Source: Zygnema cylindricum
Lineage: Eukaryota > Streptophyta > Zygnematophyceae > Zygnematales > Zygnemataceae
NCBI GenBank assembly: GCA_037447655.1
Contig: JBBHKE010003422.1
Span: forward strand, 16,492-80,491
Length of the DNA: 64,000 nt
Direction of reading: 5' to 3'
The position numbers were made by a program, and so were the translations under genes. The notes beneath the pieces were generated by a model. The model saw nothing but the letters and a program-made list of their open reading frames with translations. It was not told the origin of the DNA and did not search any database. Shown piece by piece: positions 63,476 through 64,000 of this stretch (the stretch's first letter is position 1; every line of letters begins with the position of its first letter).

Positions 63476-64000
63476 TTTATGGAAAAGTACGACAACAGTA
63501 CGGCACGTCATATTTGGCAAGTAGACAATAAATTAGTTACCGGCATTTATGGTAAAGGACGAAGTCTTGGTACAGACACGATGTAAGTGGCACGATTCCA
63601 CTTTGACAAAATGGTTCATGGTACATTTAAAGTGCGGACGGCGGCAGCCGATATATTTGGAGGTTCACACTATTTTAAGAACATGATTCACGCGGGGACC
63701 ACAAATGATGTAAGCACGACGTGTCGTTTACCTTATCACGGAAACATACTCAGGAGCTTCGCACTGTACGACCAAGGTTAGTTGGACTTATATGACTGAT
63801 GCTGACTAAGCATCAGTAACACTTTTTGTACGGACGAATATTTGTAAATACTTGAGAAACATCTGTTTGTAGTTTGGCGTATTATAAAATAGTATTTCAC
63901 TCGTCAATTAGTGACACGTGTAGCTCTAAGATTAGCATAGGAATCAATAGAGTAAGTATAACTTGTAGGACTTACATTACTTTTGATTATCAGCTGAATT
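63476..64000. other. Window end, no recognisable feature
   Basis: A 64-codon frame at 63587-63781 has no recognisable domain. The rest is AT-rich. No repeat boundary seen. Confidence 0.35.

Overview
The window looks like nuclear DNA of a eukaryote, most likely a streptophyte (land plant or charophyte alga). It is packed with Ty1/copia LTR retrotransposons, contains a Ty3-type fragment carrying a cytosine-DNA-methyltransferase domain, and has hAT-like and TTA-flanked DNA transposons. The Copia primer-binding sites match the anticodon arm of a plant-type initiator tRNA. I see no intact host gene, rRNA or tRNA gene. The species cannot be named from the sequence.

Layout, first half. 1-5211: 3' part of a decayed Copia element (Copia-1) with its 3' LTR. 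5212-7043: degenerate proline-rich reading frames of unknown origin. 7044-10300: minus-strand, rearranged Copia (Copia-G) in which one LTR is flanked on both sides by internal sequence. 10301-13345: minus-strand Ty3-type fragment with reverse transcriptase and, upstream of it, a C5-cytosine methyltransferase, split by a solo Copia LTR (12018-13009). 13350-14557: a dispersed repeat and a minus-strand solo LTR. 14694-25133: Copia-E, with a target-site duplication (TSD), into which a 5'-truncated element of another family (Copia-F, 16551-21090) is fused. 25134-27692: AT-rich DNA with tandem repeats and a decayed minus-strand gag/protease-like region.

Layout, second half. 27693-46569: Copia-A, broken by minus-strand Copia-B (29472-35643) in gag and by plus-strand Copia-C (37315-43670, TSD tccgt) between integrase and reverse transcriptase. 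46570-48985: a collapsed Copia (Copia-H) with a long TA tract. 48986-54240: AT-rich, no recognisable gene. 54241-58102: three TTA-flanked inverted-repeat elements (Harbinger-like MITEs) and a further inverted-repeat segment. 58162-61953: an hAT-like transposon with 15-bp terminal repeats, a broken BED/hAT transposase and a 40-bp minisatellite. 61964-64000: AT-rich DNA, an LTR fragment and a second copy of the dispersed repeat.

Two things stand out. First, the Copia families here share an unusual 5' organisation. Gag starts inside the LTR, and the LTR is followed by a 15-nt site complementary to the anticodon stem-loop of initiator tRNA-Met (half-tRNA priming, as in Drosophila copia). That site is translated in frame as part of gag (Val-Met-Gly-Pro-Pro). 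Their LTRs also carry tRNA-like B-box/T-arm modules. Second, the Ty3-type fragment encodes a DNA methyltransferase upstream of its RT. Retrotransposon-borne DNMTs are known only from a few lineages (charophyte algae, dinoflagellates), so this is the most interesting protein-coding signal. All pol genes seen carry stops or frameshifts. The youngest-looking element, Copia-C, is the closest to intact.
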